From Falsihalocynthiibacter halioticoli (GTDB taxonomy: Bacteria > Pseudomonadota > Alphaproteobacteria > Rhodobacterales > Rhodobacteraceae): a stretch of 64,000 nt of DNA. The stretch spans positions 992,001 to 1,056,000 of the forward strand of contig NZ_JAOYFC010000002.1 of NCBI RefSeq assembly GCF_025802015.1, given 5' to 3'. The notes beneath the pieces are model-generated. The model had not been told where the DNA came from. It did no database searches and saw only the letters and a program-made list of their open reading frames with translations. Shown here piece after piece: positions 26,254-35,156 of this stretch. Position 1 is the first letter of the stretch, and each line of letters begins with the position of its first letter. Position numbers and translations under genes: made by a program.

Positions 26254-27405
26254 ATGAACTGGACCCATTCTCTCTATCTTTCCCGACATACCGCGCTTGG
26301 CTTTATGGCACAGGGTATCGTTTGGGGCAGCTTTGCCGCCTACGCCCCCGCGATCAAAGCTCAGATTGGCGCAACTGATGCAACCTTTGGAACTGTCCTG
26401 CTCTTCGGCGCCATTGGTGCAGTAACCGCCATGTGGCTTGCGCCAAGGTTTGATCGGGCGTCTGGAAGGTTTGGGCTTCCGATTGCTGCGCTCTTTCTGG
26501 CGTTGGCCTATCAGATTCCCGTACGCCTCGAATCTCCCCAAGCCTTTGCGGCAGCGCTTTTCTTCGTAGGTGCCGCGTCTGGGTTGCTTGATGTGGTCAT
26601 GAACGCGCGACTTTCAAACATTGAGAACCGTAACAACACGTCTCTCATGAATCTCAACCACGGGCTTTTCTCTGTGGCTTATGCAACCGCGGCCATTAGC
26701 GCGGGATTGCTTCGGGATTCAGGAACCGGAATCTCGACGACCAGTTTGATTGCGTTCGCGGTCATAGGCACCTCTTGCCTGTTTATGAGTGAGCCGCGTG
26801 AAGATTTTGGCGTAGAAAACGTCAGTACCCCAACAGGAAAACCTGCGCTCGGCGGTGCCGTTTTCTGGGGCGGTCTGATTGTATTTGCTGCATTTCTTTC
26901 CGAAAACGCTGTCGAAGGGTGGTCCGCACTTCACATCGAACGCAGTCTTGGCGGCGGCGCGGCAGAGGGCGCGCTTGGCCCTGCGATGCTTGGCATCACC
27001 ATGGCAATTGGCCGTCTCTCTGGGCAAGCGCTCGTTCAATGGTTCAGAGAAGCAACGGTCGTATTTTGGGCTTCGCTGCTGGCAGCATCCGGCGCACTCA
27101 TTGCGGCCGCAGCCCCGACCCCGATGGTTGCTTATGTCGGCTTTGGCGCGTTGGGGCTAGGTGTTTCGGTGATCGGGCCAATGGTCTTTGCACTTGTTGG
27201 CCGACGTGTACCGGATGACATCCGCTCGCTTGCAATCTCGCGCGTTGCAGTCATCGGTTATCTTGGCTTCTTTGTCGGGCCGCCCGTTGTCGGCTTCCTT
27301 GCCGAACTCATTGGGCTACCCGCCTCATTTGTATTCGTGGCACTCGTTCTCGCGGCCGTGCCGGTGCTTCTTATGCTACTCCGGCGCGACCCGCGAATTG
27401 ACTGA
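26254..27405 (+). CDS. MFS transporter
   Basis: A 383-residue major facilitator with about 12 hydrophobic segments, for example GFMAQGIVWGSFAAYAPAIK, TVLLFGAIGAVTAMWLAPRFDR (with the loop 2-3 motif reduced to APRFDRASGRFG) and the final FVFVALVLAAVPVLLMLLRR. The pattern resembles small FucP/YbjJ-like carriers found in Rhodobacteraceae. Substrate unknown. The start could also be the ATG at 26248 two codons upstream. Divergent from rplY and convergent with lldD, with only 2 bases between the stop codons. Confidence 0.85.
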   Translation: MNWTHSLYLSRHTALGFMAQGIVWGSFAAYAPAIKAQIGATDATFGTVLLFGAIGAVTAMWLAPRFDRASGRFGLPIAALFLALAYQIPVRLESPQAFAAALFFVGAASGLLDVVMNARLSNIENRNNTSLMNLNHGLFSVAYATAAISAGLLRDSGTGISTTSLIAFAVIGTSCLFMSEPREDFGVENVSTPTGKPALGGAVFWGGLIVFAAFLSENAVEGWSALHIERSLGGGAAEGALGPAMLGITMAIGRLSGQALVQWFREATVVFWASLLAASGALIAAAAPTPMVAYVGFGALGLGVSVIGPMVFALVGRRVPDDIRSLAISRVAVIGYLGFFVGPPVVGFLAELIGLPASFVFVALVLAAVPVLLMLLRRDPRID

Positions 27406-27407
27406 GG

Positions 27408-28571
27408 CTATTCCCACTCGCCGCCAAAGTTCTTCGGTACAAGCAGGATGTCGCGATCAACGTTGTTGATATCGCGGTGACCACAGAGCGCCATTGTGTA
27501 GTCCAGCTCTTTGTGGATCACTTCGAGCGACTTAGTCACACCCTCTTCGCCCATCGCACCAAGCCCATAGATATAGGCGCGACCGATGAAAGTGCCCTTT
27601 GCTCCCATAGCGATTGCTTTGAGAACGTCTTGACCAGAGCGGATACCACTATCCAGATGCACCTCAACCTTATCACCAACAGCGTCGAGAATTGCCGGAA
27701 GCATCCGGATCGAAGACAGCGCGCCGTCAAGCTGACGGCCTCCGTGATTTGACACAACGATCGCATCAGCACCCACTTCAAGCGCCATACGTGCGTCGTC
27801 CGCATCCAAAATACCCTTGAGGATCAGTTTGCCGCCCCATTCGTCCTTAAGACGTTTCACCCAATCCCAGTTCATACGCGGATCAAATTGCTCATCCGCC
27901 CAGCGTGACAGCGAACCGAGATTTTCCACACCTTTGGCATGGCCAACAATATTGCGGAACGTGCGGCGCTTTGTTCCCATCATCTCTAGGCCCCACTTCC
28001 AACGGCGCGACAAATCAAGCGCTGTTTGCGGTGTAAATTTGGGCGGCGCTGTGAGGCCGTTTTTCAGGTCTTTGTGTCGCTGTCCCAAGAGCTGCAGGTC
28101 GAGCGTCAACACAAGTGCTGAACAGTTTGCCGCTTTCGCTCGCGCGATAAGACCAGACACAAACTCCGCATCCCGCATCACATAGAGCTGGAACCAGAAA
28201 GGCGTGCTCGTTGCTTCGGCCACATCCTCAATCGAACAAATCGACATAGTAGATAGAGTGTATGGAACGCCGAATTTCTCTGCGGCACGGGCGGCTTTGA
28301 TTTCGCCATCTGCGCGCTGCATCCCTGTCGAGCCGACTGGCGCAAGAGCCACCGGCATTGCAACATCCTGCCCAATCATCTGGGTCTTGGTCGTACGGCC
28401 TTCCATATTGACCGCAACGCGCTGCCGCAGACGGATTTTCTCGAAATCACTGGTGTTCTCGCGGAATGTCTGCTCGGTCCAGCTTCCGCTTTCACAATAG
28501 TCATAGAACATTTTAGGCGAGTGCCGTTTGTGCAGGCGCTTCAGATCATCGATGCAGGTAATAACGGGCAT
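27408..28571 (-). CDS. lldD: FMN-dependent L-lactate dehydrogenase (alpha-hydroxy acid oxidase family)
   Basis: A 387-residue FMN enzyme oxidising L-lactate to pyruvate at the membrane. Signatures: MFYDYCESGSWTEQTFREN (N-terminal helix), ALAPVGSTGMQRADGE, FQLYVMRD, LTLDLQLLGQRHKDLKNGL, LILKGILDADDARMALEVGADAIVVSNHGGRQLDGA (active Lys, His and Arg of the family SNHGGRQLD motif) and the GIRSGQDVLKAIAMGAKGTFIGRAYIYG FMN phosphate region. A 27-bp palindrome lies just upstream of the start. Confidence 0.93.
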   Translation of the reverse strand: MPVITCIDDLKRLHKRHSPKMFYDYCESGSWTEQTFRENTSDFEKIRLRQRVAVNMEGRTTKTQMIGQDVAMPVALAPVGSTGMQRADGEIKAARAAEKFGVPYTLSTMSICSIEDVAEATSTPFWFQLYVMRDAEFVSGLIARAKAANCSALVLTLDLQLLGQRHKDLKNGLTAPPKFTPQTALDLSRRWKWGLEMMGTKRRTFRNIVGHAKGVENLGSLSRWADEQFDPRMNWDWVKRLKDEWGGKLILKGILDADDARMALEVGADAIVVSNHGGRQLDGALSSIRMLPAILDAVGDKVEVHLDSGIRSGQDVLKAIAMGAKGTFIGRAYIYGLGAMGEEGVTKSLEVIHKELDYTMALCGHRDINNVDRDILLVPKNFGGEWE

Positions 28572-28589
28572 TTCAGGGCACTTTCGTCA

Positions 28590-28616
28590 ATATTGGTAAC
28601 TTTCGTTTACCAATAT
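28590..28616 (-). promoter_or_regulatory. 27-bp palindrome upstream of lldD
   Basis: ATATTGGTAA (28590-28599) and TTACCAATAT (28607-28616) are perfect 10-base arms around 7 bases, 19-45 bases before the lldD ATG. TTGGT/ACCAA half sites are typical for GntR-type (LldR-like) regulators. No such regulator gene is in the window. Confidence 0.6.
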
Positions 28617-28680
28617 CGCCATTTCCGTGCAATGCAACATGAATCTGTACCGAAGAGCGAACAGGCGCGTTTCAGCAAAC

Positions 28681-28708
28681 AAAAAAGGCGGCCCCAACCG
28701 GAACCGCC
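28681..28708 (-). terminator. intrinsic terminator of trpA
   Basis: On the minus strand GGCGGTTCC and GGGGCCGCC form a 9-bp stem with two G-U pairs, followed by six T. It lies 26 bases after the trpA stop. Confidence 0.85.
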
Positions 28709-28733
28709 CTCAAATTCTACAGTTTGAAAGTTA

Positions 28734-29525
28734 TCAGGCGCGGTGCGCGCCCTCCGCCAACTTGGCCACAAACTCAAGAACGTCATCCGCAGATTTACCC
28801 GCGCCGATTTGGCCAACAATCGCAGAACCAACGACACACCCATCTGCTGTCTTGGCAATATTCTCGGCCTTCTCTGGTGTGTTGATACCGAAACCAACGA
28901 TCACAGGAAGTTCGGTTTGCGATTTAATCCGCGCCACTTCCGGCCCCACGTCACCCGCCTCTGCTTCGGCGGCACCCGTCGTTCCGGTAACCGAAACATA
29001 GTAAACAAATCCGGAGGTATTCTGGAGCACTTTGGGAAGGCGCTTATCATCGGTTGTTGGTGTTGCCAGACGAATAAAATTCATCCCTGCGTTTTGCGCG
29101 GGAATACAAAGCTCTGTATCCTCTTCTGGCGGAAGGTCGACAACAATCATCCCGTCTATACCAGCTGCCTTAGCGTCCTCAAGAAACGCATCCACGCCAC
29201 GGCTATAGATCGGGTTATAATACCCCATCAGTACAATCGGCGTTGTTGTATCTGTCTTGCGAAACTCCGCAGCCAACTCAAGCGTTTTCGCCAGTGTCAT
29301 ACCGCCATCCAACGCGCGCTGTCCTGCAAGTTGAATTGTAGAGCCATCCGCCATCGGATCGGTAAATGGCAGCCCAAGCTCGATCACGTCGACGCCTGCC
29401 TTTGGCAAGCCCTTAACGATCTCAAGCGACGTTTCGTAATCTGGGTCACCCGCCATAACATAGGCCACAAACGCCTTTTTATTCGCCGCACGCAGCTCTG
29501 AAAACTTGGCATCAATTCTTGTCAT
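28734..29525 (-). CDS. trpA: tryptophan synthase alpha subunit
   Basis: A 263-residue TIM-barrel enzyme releasing indole from indole-3-glycerol phosphate. AFVAYVMAGDPDYETSLEIVKGL, the catalytic Glu in VIELGLPFTDPMADGSTIQ, LMGYYNPIYSRG, DGMIVVDLPPEE (catalytic Asp region) and FVYYVSVTGTTGA are diagnostic. ATG 29525 has a GAAGGA SD; upstream in-frame ATGs at 29531 and 29570 are less well placed. It stands alone here without trpB, as in other Rhodobacteraceae where trpA is detached. Confidence 0.96.
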   Translation of the reverse strand: MTRIDAKFSELRAANKKAFVAYVMAGDPDYETSLEIVKGLPKAGVDVIELGLPFTDPMADGSTIQLAGQRALDGGMTLAKTLELAAEFRKTDTTTPIVLMGYYNPIYSRGVDAFLEDAKAAGIDGMIVVDLPPEEDTELCIPAQNAGMNFIRLATPTTDDKRLPKVLQNTSGFVYYVSVTGTTGAAEAEAGDVGPEVARIKSQTELPVIVGFGINTPEKAENIAKTADGCVVGSAIVGQIGAGKSADDVLEFVAKLAEGAHRA

Positions 29526-29668
29526 GGTCATTCCTTCGCGCGGGCCATAGTGCGGCACAGTATTTTCCAAGCGTTTTGCGCGAAAACAGGCCGGAAATCA
29601 ATGCCCCGCTTGACCTTGCCCCCTCTGCGCCACTACATGCGTCCAATCAACTGCCACCGGAGAGTTTC

Positions 29669-30766
29669 ATGGGTTTCAAAATGGGTATCGTCGGTTTGCC
29701 GAATGTAGGCAAATCCACTCTGTTCAACGCACTTACCAAAACCGCTGCTGCACAGGCCGCAAACTTTCCGTTCTGCACCATTGAACCGAACGTTGGTGAA
29801 GTCGCTGTACCGGACGCGCGCCTCGACAAGCTCGCGGCAATTGCTGGCTCTAAACAGATCATCCCCACGCGCATGACATTCGTCGACATTGCGGGCCTCG
29901 TAAAGGGTGCAAGCAAGGGCGAAGGGCTCGGCAACCAGTTCCTTGCCAACATCCGCGAATGCGATGCGATTGCCCATGTTCTTCGCTGCTTCGAAGATGG
30001 AGACATAACGCACGTTGACGGCCGCGTTGACCCCGTTGAGGACGCAGAAACCATCGAGACCGAACTCATGCTTGCCGATATGGAAAGCATCGAGAAACGC
30101 CTTCAGGGCCTATCGCGCAAAGTTCGCGGCGGCGACAAAGAGGCCGTTCAGCAGGAAAGACTGCTCAAAGCTGCCCTCGAAGCGCTCGAGAACGGTAAGC
30201 CTGCGCGCACAGTTGAAGTTGACGAAGAAGACGCTCGCGCATGGTCGCTCCTTCAACTACTGACCTCTAAGCCGATCCTCTTTGTCTGCAATGTCGAAGA
30301 ATCCGCAGCAGCAGAAGGTAATGCCCTTTCCGCCAAAGTCGCTGAAATGGCTGATGCCCAGGGCGCCGCGCACGTGATCATTTCCGCTGCGATCGAAGAA
30401 GAAATCAGCCAACTCGAGGACGAAGAAGCCGAAATGTTCCTCTCCGAAATGGGCCTCGACGAAGCTGGCCTGGATCGCCTCATTCGCGCTGGCTACACTC
30501 TTCTTGATCTCAAGACCTACTTCACAGTCGGCCCCAAAGAAGCCCGCGCATGGACTTTCCCTGCCGGTGCCCTTGCTCCGAAAGCCGCAGGAGTAATCCA
30601 CGGCGACTTTGAAAAGGGCTTCATCCGAGCCGAAACAATCGCCTATGAAGATTATGTCGAACTCGGCGGCGAGGCCGGTGCAAAAGAAGCAGGCAAGATG
30701 CGAGCAGAAGGAAAATCCTACGCCGTAAAGGACGGCGATGTGATGCATTTCCTCTTCAATACCTGA
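29669..30766 (+). CDS. ychF: redox-regulated ATPase YchF (Obg-like)
   Basis: A 365-residue translation-factor-like P-loop NTPase. MGFKMGIVGLPNVGKSTLFNALT carries G1, PFCTIEPNVG is G2, FVDIAGLVKGASKGEGLGNQFL is G3, and the G4 motif reads ICNV-type (LFVCNVEE), explaining ATP over GTP preference. The TGS domain forms the C-terminus (YFTVGPKEARAWTFPAGALAPKAAGVIHGDFEKGFIRAE). Start at 29669 follows AGAG. A 13-bp perfect-stem terminator follows. Confidence 0.97.
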   Translation: MGFKMGIVGLPNVGKSTLFNALTKTAAAQAANFPFCTIEPNVGEVAVPDARLDKLAAIAGSKQIIPTRMTFVDIAGLVKGASKGEGLGNQFLANIRECDAIAHVLRCFEDGDITHVDGRVDPVEDAETIETELMLADMESIEKRLQGLSRKVRGGDKEAVQQERLLKAALEALENGKPARTVEVDEEDARAWSLLQLLTSKPILFVCNVEESAAAEGNALSAKVAEMADAQGAAHVIISAAIEEEISQLEDEEAEMFLSEMGLDEAGLDRLIRAGYTLLDLKTYFTVGPKEARAWTFPAGALAPKAAGVIHGDFEKGFIRAETIAYEDYVELGGEAGAKEAGKMRAEGKSYAVKDGDVMHFLFNT

Positions 30767-30774
30767 CATCCCCA

Positions 30775-30816
30775 ACAAGCGCAAAAAAATGCCCGCAAAC
30801 GCGTTTTTGCGCTTGT
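30775..30816 (+). terminator. intrinsic terminator of ychF
   Basis: ACAAGCGCAAAAA and TTTTTGCGCTTGT are perfect 13-base arms, with T-rich sequence after. It sits 8 bases after the ychF stop and before the tRNA gene. Confidence 0.85.
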
Positions 30817-30849
30817 TTCCCCCTATGCGCCGCTGATAGACGGGTCAGC

Positions 30850-30939
30850 GGAGACGTGGCCGAGTGGTCGAAGGCGCTCCCCTGCTAAGGGAGTAGGCGG
30901 GAAACCGTCTCGAGGGTTCGAATCCCTTCGTCTCCGCCA
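30850..30939 (+). tRNA. tRNA-Ser (anticodon GCT)
   Basis: A 90-base class II tRNA. The acceptor arms GGAGACG and CGTCTCC pair fully, the anticodon loop reads CTGCTAA in the CTCCC/GGGAG stem region, a long variable arm follows (GTAGGCGGGAAACCGTCTC), and the T loop is GGTTCGAATCC. Discriminator G and an encoded CCA end are present. It decodes AGC/AGU. The 3' end serves as the presumed integration site of the island that follows. Confidence 0.96.
30926..30937 (+). repeat. putative island attachment core (tRNA-Ser 3' end, copy 1)
   Basis: CTTCGTCTCCGC in the tRNA-Ser 3' end recurs exactly at 53817-53828, with AC following in both after one extra C here. The adjacent integrase makes this the likely attachment core. 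Confidence 0.5.
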
Positions 30940-31034
30940 CCAGATCGATGGCATTCTGAAAATTATTCAATCAAATCAACTAAACACACCAGCCCCACAA
31001 ACAAAGGCGCCCTAACCTCCTTGATCTGCTACCC

Positions 31035-31062
31035 TTTTTGCGCCACATTTTGCACCACATTG
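31035..31062 (+). repeat. integrase arm-type direct repeats upstream of the integrase
   Basis: TTTTGCGCCACAT and TTTTGCACCACAT are direct repeats just before the integrase gene. A similar array (CTACTCATTTTG twice, then CGCCACA) occurs at 53713-53746 near the second attachment-like copy. These are probably integrase arm-binding sites. Confidence 0.5.
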
Positions 31063-31081
31063 AGGCAAAGGTGAGTGGCAT

Positions 31082-32434
31082 ATGGTCAATCTGGTTCGGC
31101 GTGGAACGACATGGTATTTGAAGCGACGGGTTCCTGTTCAGTTTGCCAAGATCGAGCCCCGCAAGATCATCTGGATCAGCCTCAAAACAGATTCTCAATC
31201 CCTTGCCCGCATCAGAGCGAATACGATTTGGGCTGAACAGGTAGCGCTGTGGGAGGCAAAGCTTCTGGGACGTGATGGTTCCGAAGTGGAAAAGTATCGC
31301 GCCGCCCAACAGATCGCTTCTGCGCATGGCTTTACGTTTCAACATCTCTCAGAACTGCAAACCGCACCGCTGGAGGATATTCTTGAGCGCGTTGAAGAGT
31401 TGGCAGCCACCAGTGGAACGCCGGACAAAGAGCTTGCAACCGCTCTCTTAGGCAATGTTACGGCTCCAACGCTTAAGCTCTCCGGTTTGGTGGACCACGT
31501 TCAGGACCTCAACGCACACGACAATCGCTTCAAAAGCCCCGAACAAATGCGGCTTTGGCTAAACCCTCGTAAGCGAGCTGTTGGTAATCTTATCAAGGCT
31601 CTGGGAAAAGATTGCGATGTTATTGCTGTTGGCACCCCCGAAGCGCGCCGTCATCGAAAATGGTGGCAGGCGAAGATCGAACGAGAGGGGCAGTCGGTCA
31701 AAACAGCGAACAAAGATTTTCATTACCTTTCCGGGATGCTCGCGCGATTTTACGATGACCTTGATCATGAAGATCCTCCCAGGCCCTATGCCGGTGTTGC
31801 CATTCGTGATCGCCATGCAAGCAGCAGCCGTAAGGCAGAAGTGCCGGTTGAGTGGATTACCGAGAAGTGGTTTGCGCCTGGCGCATTCAATGGGTTGAAC
31901 GCCGAAGCACGGGATATCTTGCTTATGTCGATTGAGACGGGATGCCGACAAAGCGAGATCTATAACCTTCCGGCCTCCGCCCTGAAGCTGGATCACCCAA
32001 TCCCCCATATCGAGGTTGTTAATGAGGCCTCAGACGATCCGGACAACCGCCGCGAAGTCAAAAACCAATCCTCGCAACGGCAAATTCCATTGGTTGGCGT
32101 TGCGCTTGAGGCCGCGAAGCGTCATGCGGAGGGCTTCCCACGCTATCGCAACAAGAGCAGCTATAGCGCGACGGTTAACAAATTCTTACGCGAGAGTAAG
32201 CTGCTTCCCGAAGGCGTCACCATCGGTGGTCTGCGTCACAGTTGGGAGAGCCGGATGAAGAAAGCGGGCTATGATACAGACGACCGCGGCGAACTCATGG
32301 GCCACTCGCTGAAGGGGCGACGTGGGCGCGAAGTCTACGGTGACAGCATGCCCCTCGCAGAGCGGCAGGAGATTGCACTGTCGGTTATGCTGGACGTACC
32401 GGAGCATCTGATGGGGACAGCGGAAAACGGATAG
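31082..32434 (+). CDS. tyrosine-type site-specific integrase with DUF6538-like N-terminus
   Basis: A 450-residue recombinase. The N-terminus MVNLVRRGTTWYLKRRVPVQF with SLKTDSQSLARIRAN is the DUF6538 arm-binding region of island integrases. The catalytic domain shows Arg in IETGCRQSEIYNL, the H-x-x-R box as GGLRHSWESRM, the second His in LMGHSLKGRRG and the nucleophile Tyr in REVYGDSM. Located 142 bases downstream of tRNA-Ser in the same direction, the standard place for an island integrase. SD-like AAAGGTGAG precedes the ATG. It appears intact. Confidence 0.92.
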   Translation: MVNLVRRGTTWYLKRRVPVQFAKIEPRKIIWISLKTDSQSLARIRANTIWAEQVALWEAKLLGRDGSEVEKYRAAQQIASAHGFTFQHLSELQTAPLEDILERVEELAATSGTPDKELATALLGNVTAPTLKLSGLVDHVQDLNAHDNRFKSPEQMRLWLNPRKRAVGNLIKALGKDCDVIAVGTPEARRHRKWWQAKIEREGQSVKTANKDFHYLSGMLARFYDDLDHEDPPRPYAGVAIRDRHASSSRKAEVPVEWITEKWFAPGAFNGLNAEARDILLMSIETGCRQSEIYNLPASALKLDHPIPHIEVVNEASDDPDNRREVKNQSSQRQIPLVGVALEAAKRHAEGFPRYRNKSSYSATVNKFLRESKLLPEGVTIGGLRHSWESRMKKAGYDTDDRGELMGHSLKGRRGREVYGDSMPLAERQEIALSVMLDVPEHLMGTAENG

Positions 32435-32817
32435 CCATGGCCTTCTGCTTCCAAGGCACTCCTCAACAAGCTCACCGGGTTTGGCGAACGAACCGCAGAT
32501 ATTCCTACCCCGCGGTCCGGCAAAATGTTGATAGAAAGCGGGCTGTTGCGAAGCACCAGTTCTCACCCACTCCTCATTTGCAGTAAACCTGATATGCAAG
32601 ATTACCGAACTGGGTCAGTTGGGACGAGGAGAGCGCCTTTAGTTTCGCGTTGCGAAAATAGCTTTTCGTTGCGGCGATCTCACACATACTTTGGCTAAAT
32701 TACAGAAAACTTGTTGTTGATCTGCCGACCGACATCACACCCTCAATTGATGCCAGCCCCATCCCATTTCACCCCATTCAAAAAAAGTCGGTCCGCGAAA
32801 AAACCTGTGGATAACCC
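32435..32817. other. non-coding stretch between integrase and mobilisation cassette
   Basis: No supported gene. It contains an exact DnaA-box sequence TGTGGATAA at 32806-32814 within CCTGTGGATAAC, a 12-mer that recurs at 40905-40916. Probably holds the promoter of the downstream cassette and possibly its transfer origin, but no clear oriT stem-loop was recognised. Confidence 0.3.
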
Positions 32818-33042
32818 TTGGAAGCAGCCTTGGGTTCGCGGCACTCGGTCATTCTCATATCGAAACTCGATCAGCTTCTCGCGCAGCAGCTTGAGATTGC
32901 GCAGGCCATCGATGCCGCCGGCGATAATCTCGACTGTACAATGTGTCTGGCCCAGCTTGAGCGGCTGGAGCAGATGTTTACCTCCCTCCTCCCGGACTAT
33001 GACCCGCGCACCGCCGTGGCCTGTGAGGATAGCCCCTTATGA
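32818..33042 (+). CDS. small hypothetical protein upstream of relaxase-like gene
   Basis: A reading of up to 74 residues with TTG starts at 32818 or 32830. The amphipathic segment LDQLLAQQLEIAQAIDAAGDNLDCTMCLAQLERLEQMF looks like a genuine helical protein, and the stop overlaps the next gene start (ATGA), which suggests translational coupling. Not recognised; a mobilisation accessory protein is possible from position. The start codon is unsure because a stop lies just upstream in frame. Confidence 0.5.
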   Translation: MEAALGSRHSVILISKLDQLLAQQLEIAQAIDAAGDNLDCTMCLAQLERLEQMFTSLLPDYDPRTAVACEDSPL

Positions 33043-35156
33043 TGATCGGCTGGTCCAGGCATATGGAGGCACCGGAACCGCGCATCCCGATTGATTATGC
33101 GCTGGCGCCTTCGGTGCTCAAACCCGGCGTTGGGAATGTGGCGCGCACCCCGGCTCCCGAGCTGCTGCACGGGCGTCCACAACTGCTGTTATCAACGCTG
33201 CATGCAATCACAACCCAAACCAAAATCCGCACGATGGTCTTATCGTTCCATGAGCATGATATCGATCAGGAGGCCTTTAACCGCGGCGACCCTGCGCTCC
33301 GACAGAAAGTGGCGCGGGTGCTGTTTGCGGTCGACGCTTTTGCCCATGCGGGGATTCCGCAGCACGCGCGTCTGCCATTTATGGTGACGACGCACACCCA
33401 TGCAAAGAGGTTCGAGCTGAATGTGCTTTGGCCGCGCTGCGTGATGGGAGGCCATGGGCGTCCATTAAACATCAACCAGCACTCCCTCTCGGAAGGCACT
33501 AAGGCCCATTGGAACAGTCTAGAGGATTTCCTGAACCACCACTTCGGCTTTGCAGATCCTCGTGATCCAGAGCGCAAACTCGGGCTTACCGGCCCGGACA
33601 AGCTCGAGAAGGAAGTGATCGAGGCCACACGTGCAGGCATCACGTTTGGCCCTGACAGGCCCAGAGAGATGGTGGTGCAGGCACTGCAGAAGCTGCGCCA
33701 TGCAAAAACCCCTCTGCAAGACATGCTGAACCGCATAGGAGAGATACTGAGGACACTGGGCTGGGGTCCCCAAGACATACCGTCGTCCAAACCAGACAAG
33801 GACGCCCTACTGCTTGGCGCGCCGGGCGCGCCGCGCCGCGATGGCGTTGTGGTGACCGGCTTGATCATGGACGGTCCCGGAGATGAGGCGAAGCTGCAGC
33901 GGGCTTTGCGGAACCGCCAAGCCTATTTAGACGGGGCCGCACCCCGCCTTGTCTCCAACTGGCAACGACGCGTGAGCTATAACCACCGCTACTTCGGCAA
34001 AGGGAATTGGCCAGCGCCGCGGTCGGCCGAAGAGATCGTTGCGATGATCGGCTCTGCGACGAACAACACCGCGGCGCTGCCGATCCCGCGCGTTCACCCT
34101 GACTTTAAGCCACGCCCTGCCCTGAACATATCTGCGACGGTGTCCCGTGCGTCCGCCCTACGTGGGGCCGACGTGCTTCTGGCGCGGCTTCACCGGATTT
34201 TGGACCATATCAATGCCCGGCGGCAGCAGTTGCTGTTTGACAGGTTCTGCGCAGCCCTCACACCACAGCTTACGAACATCGCCACTCAACTGGAGTCTCG
34301 CCATGACCGAAGAACCCATCTCACCACATCCCTCTCAGCCCAATCAGCACAGTCAGGCCAGTCAACCCAAGGTCGCGACCTCCGCTCCGGACACAGCCGA
34401 GCGGCTGGATTATCTGATCAATCTTCTCGAGCAGTTGCTGAACGCGCGGGACGCCTCACCTCTGAACGACAACATCGCTCAGGCACTCCAGCTTCTGACC
34501 CGGATCGCTACGGAACTGGAGAAACCGGCGGATTACTCGGAGTTGAGCAAGCAGATCGACGAGAAGTTCGCGACACTGGGGCACCAGCTCAACGAACAAG
34601 CGCAACAGATAAAGAAGCTGAACGAGCATCTCGACGCGCAGAAGAAAGAGATGAAGGCGCAAACACAGATTCTGCAACAGCTGCAGAACTGGCTCACGGT
34701 CCCGGTGCGTTCAGACCCGACAAATACAGCCGCGGCGAAAGACTAAAGGCCGCTCACGCCGCACTGCAGCAGATCTTTCCGGGGGAGCTATTCCGCATGC
34801 GCTTCTGGCATATATCGCAGGTCGGCGAAGTTCTTGCGATCCGGCTCGCCGGCGGTGTCATCGTTCTCACGACAGCGGAATTACTCCATGCCAAAACGCA
34901 AATCCCCTCCCGTAAGTTGGCCGCGCTCGGTGCCGAACTCGGTCTTTCCTATTTGCCACCACGGGGACAAAGGGTAAGGCCGAGGCCGGAACCAAAACCT
35001 GACCAAAAACCTGCGCCGCAACCAGAGCCGAGCCCGGTGCCTCCCCCAGAACCTGAGCCGGCCCCCGAAGCGCCGGAGGATGAAGATACCACCGAGGAAA
35101 CCTACGGCATCGACATTCCTGACGCTCCCGACGATCCCTCGCCGGATTTTTTCTAG
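33039..35156 (+). CDS. putative relaxase/mobilisation nuclease-like protein
   Basis: A 705-residue protein. Residues 65-140 resemble a relaxase: MVLSFHEHDIDQEAFNRGDP is followed by MVTTHTHAKRFELNVLWPR (residues 115-133), matching the HxDxGRxELHFxxPR-type histidine motif of MobA/VirD2-like nucleases. Residues about 425-565 are an Arg/Ser/Ala-rich low-complexity linker, within which a second gene is nested in another frame. A C-terminal domain (KAAHAALQQIFPGELFRMRFWHISQVGEVLAIRL) and a Pro/Glu-rich tail follow. Catalytic Tyr not assigned. The role in nicking and transfer of the island is inferred. Confidence 0.6.
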   Translation: MMIGWSRHMEAPEPRIPIDYALAPSVLKPGVGNVARTPAPELLHGRPQLLLSTLHAITTQTKIRTMVLSFHEHDIDQEAFNRGDPALRQKVARVLFAVDAFAHAGIPQHARLPFMVTTHTHAKRFELNVLWPRCVMGGHGRPLNINQHSLSEGTKAHWNSLEDFLNHHFGFADPRDPERKLGLTGPDKLEKEVIEATRAGITFGPDRPREMVVQALQKLRHAKTPLQDMLNRIGEILRTLGWGPQDIPSSKPDKDALLLGAPGAPRRDGVVVTGLIMDGPGDEAKLQRALRNRQAYLDGAAPRLVSNWQRRVSYNHRYFGKGNWPAPRSAEEIVAMIGSATNNTAALPIPRVHPDFKPRPALNISATVSRASALRGADVLLARLHRILDHINARRQQLLFDRFCAALTPQLTNIATQLESRHDRRTHLTTSLSAQSAQSGQSTQGRDLRSGHSRAAGLSDQSSRAVAERAGRLTSERQHRSGTPASDPDRYGTGETGGLLGVEQADRREVRDTGAPAQRTSATDKEAERASRRAEERDEGANTDSATAAELAHGPGAFRPDKYSRGERLKAAHAALQQIFPGELFRMRFWHISQVGEVLAIRLAGGVIVLTTAELLHAKTQIPSRKLAALGAELGLSYLPPRGQRVRPRPEPKPDQKPAPQPEPSPVPPPEPEPAPEAPEDEDTTEETYGIDIPDAPDDPSPDFF
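34303..34746 (+). CDS. nested coiled-coil protein overlapping the relaxase-like gene in another frame
   Basis: A 147-residue reading inside the relaxase-like gene, shifted by +1. It starts with ATG after a TGGAG SD 7 bases upstream and contains a well-formed helical region (AERLDYLINLLEQLLNAR, DNIAQALQLLTRIATELE, then heptads to QKKEMKAQTQILQQLQNWL). The overlapped relaxase stretch is low-complexity, and the nested frame stops where the relaxase C-terminal domain begins. The arrangement recalls mobB within mobA of RSF1010. Its composition is much more protein-like than that of the host frame. Confidence 0.65.
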   Translation: MTEEPISPHPSQPNQHSQASQPKVATSAPDTAERLDYLINLLEQLLNARDASPLNDNIAQALQLLTRIATELEKPADYSELSKQIDEKFATLGHQLNEQAQQIKKLNEHLDAQKKEMKAQTQILQQLQNWLTVPVRSDPTNTAAAKD

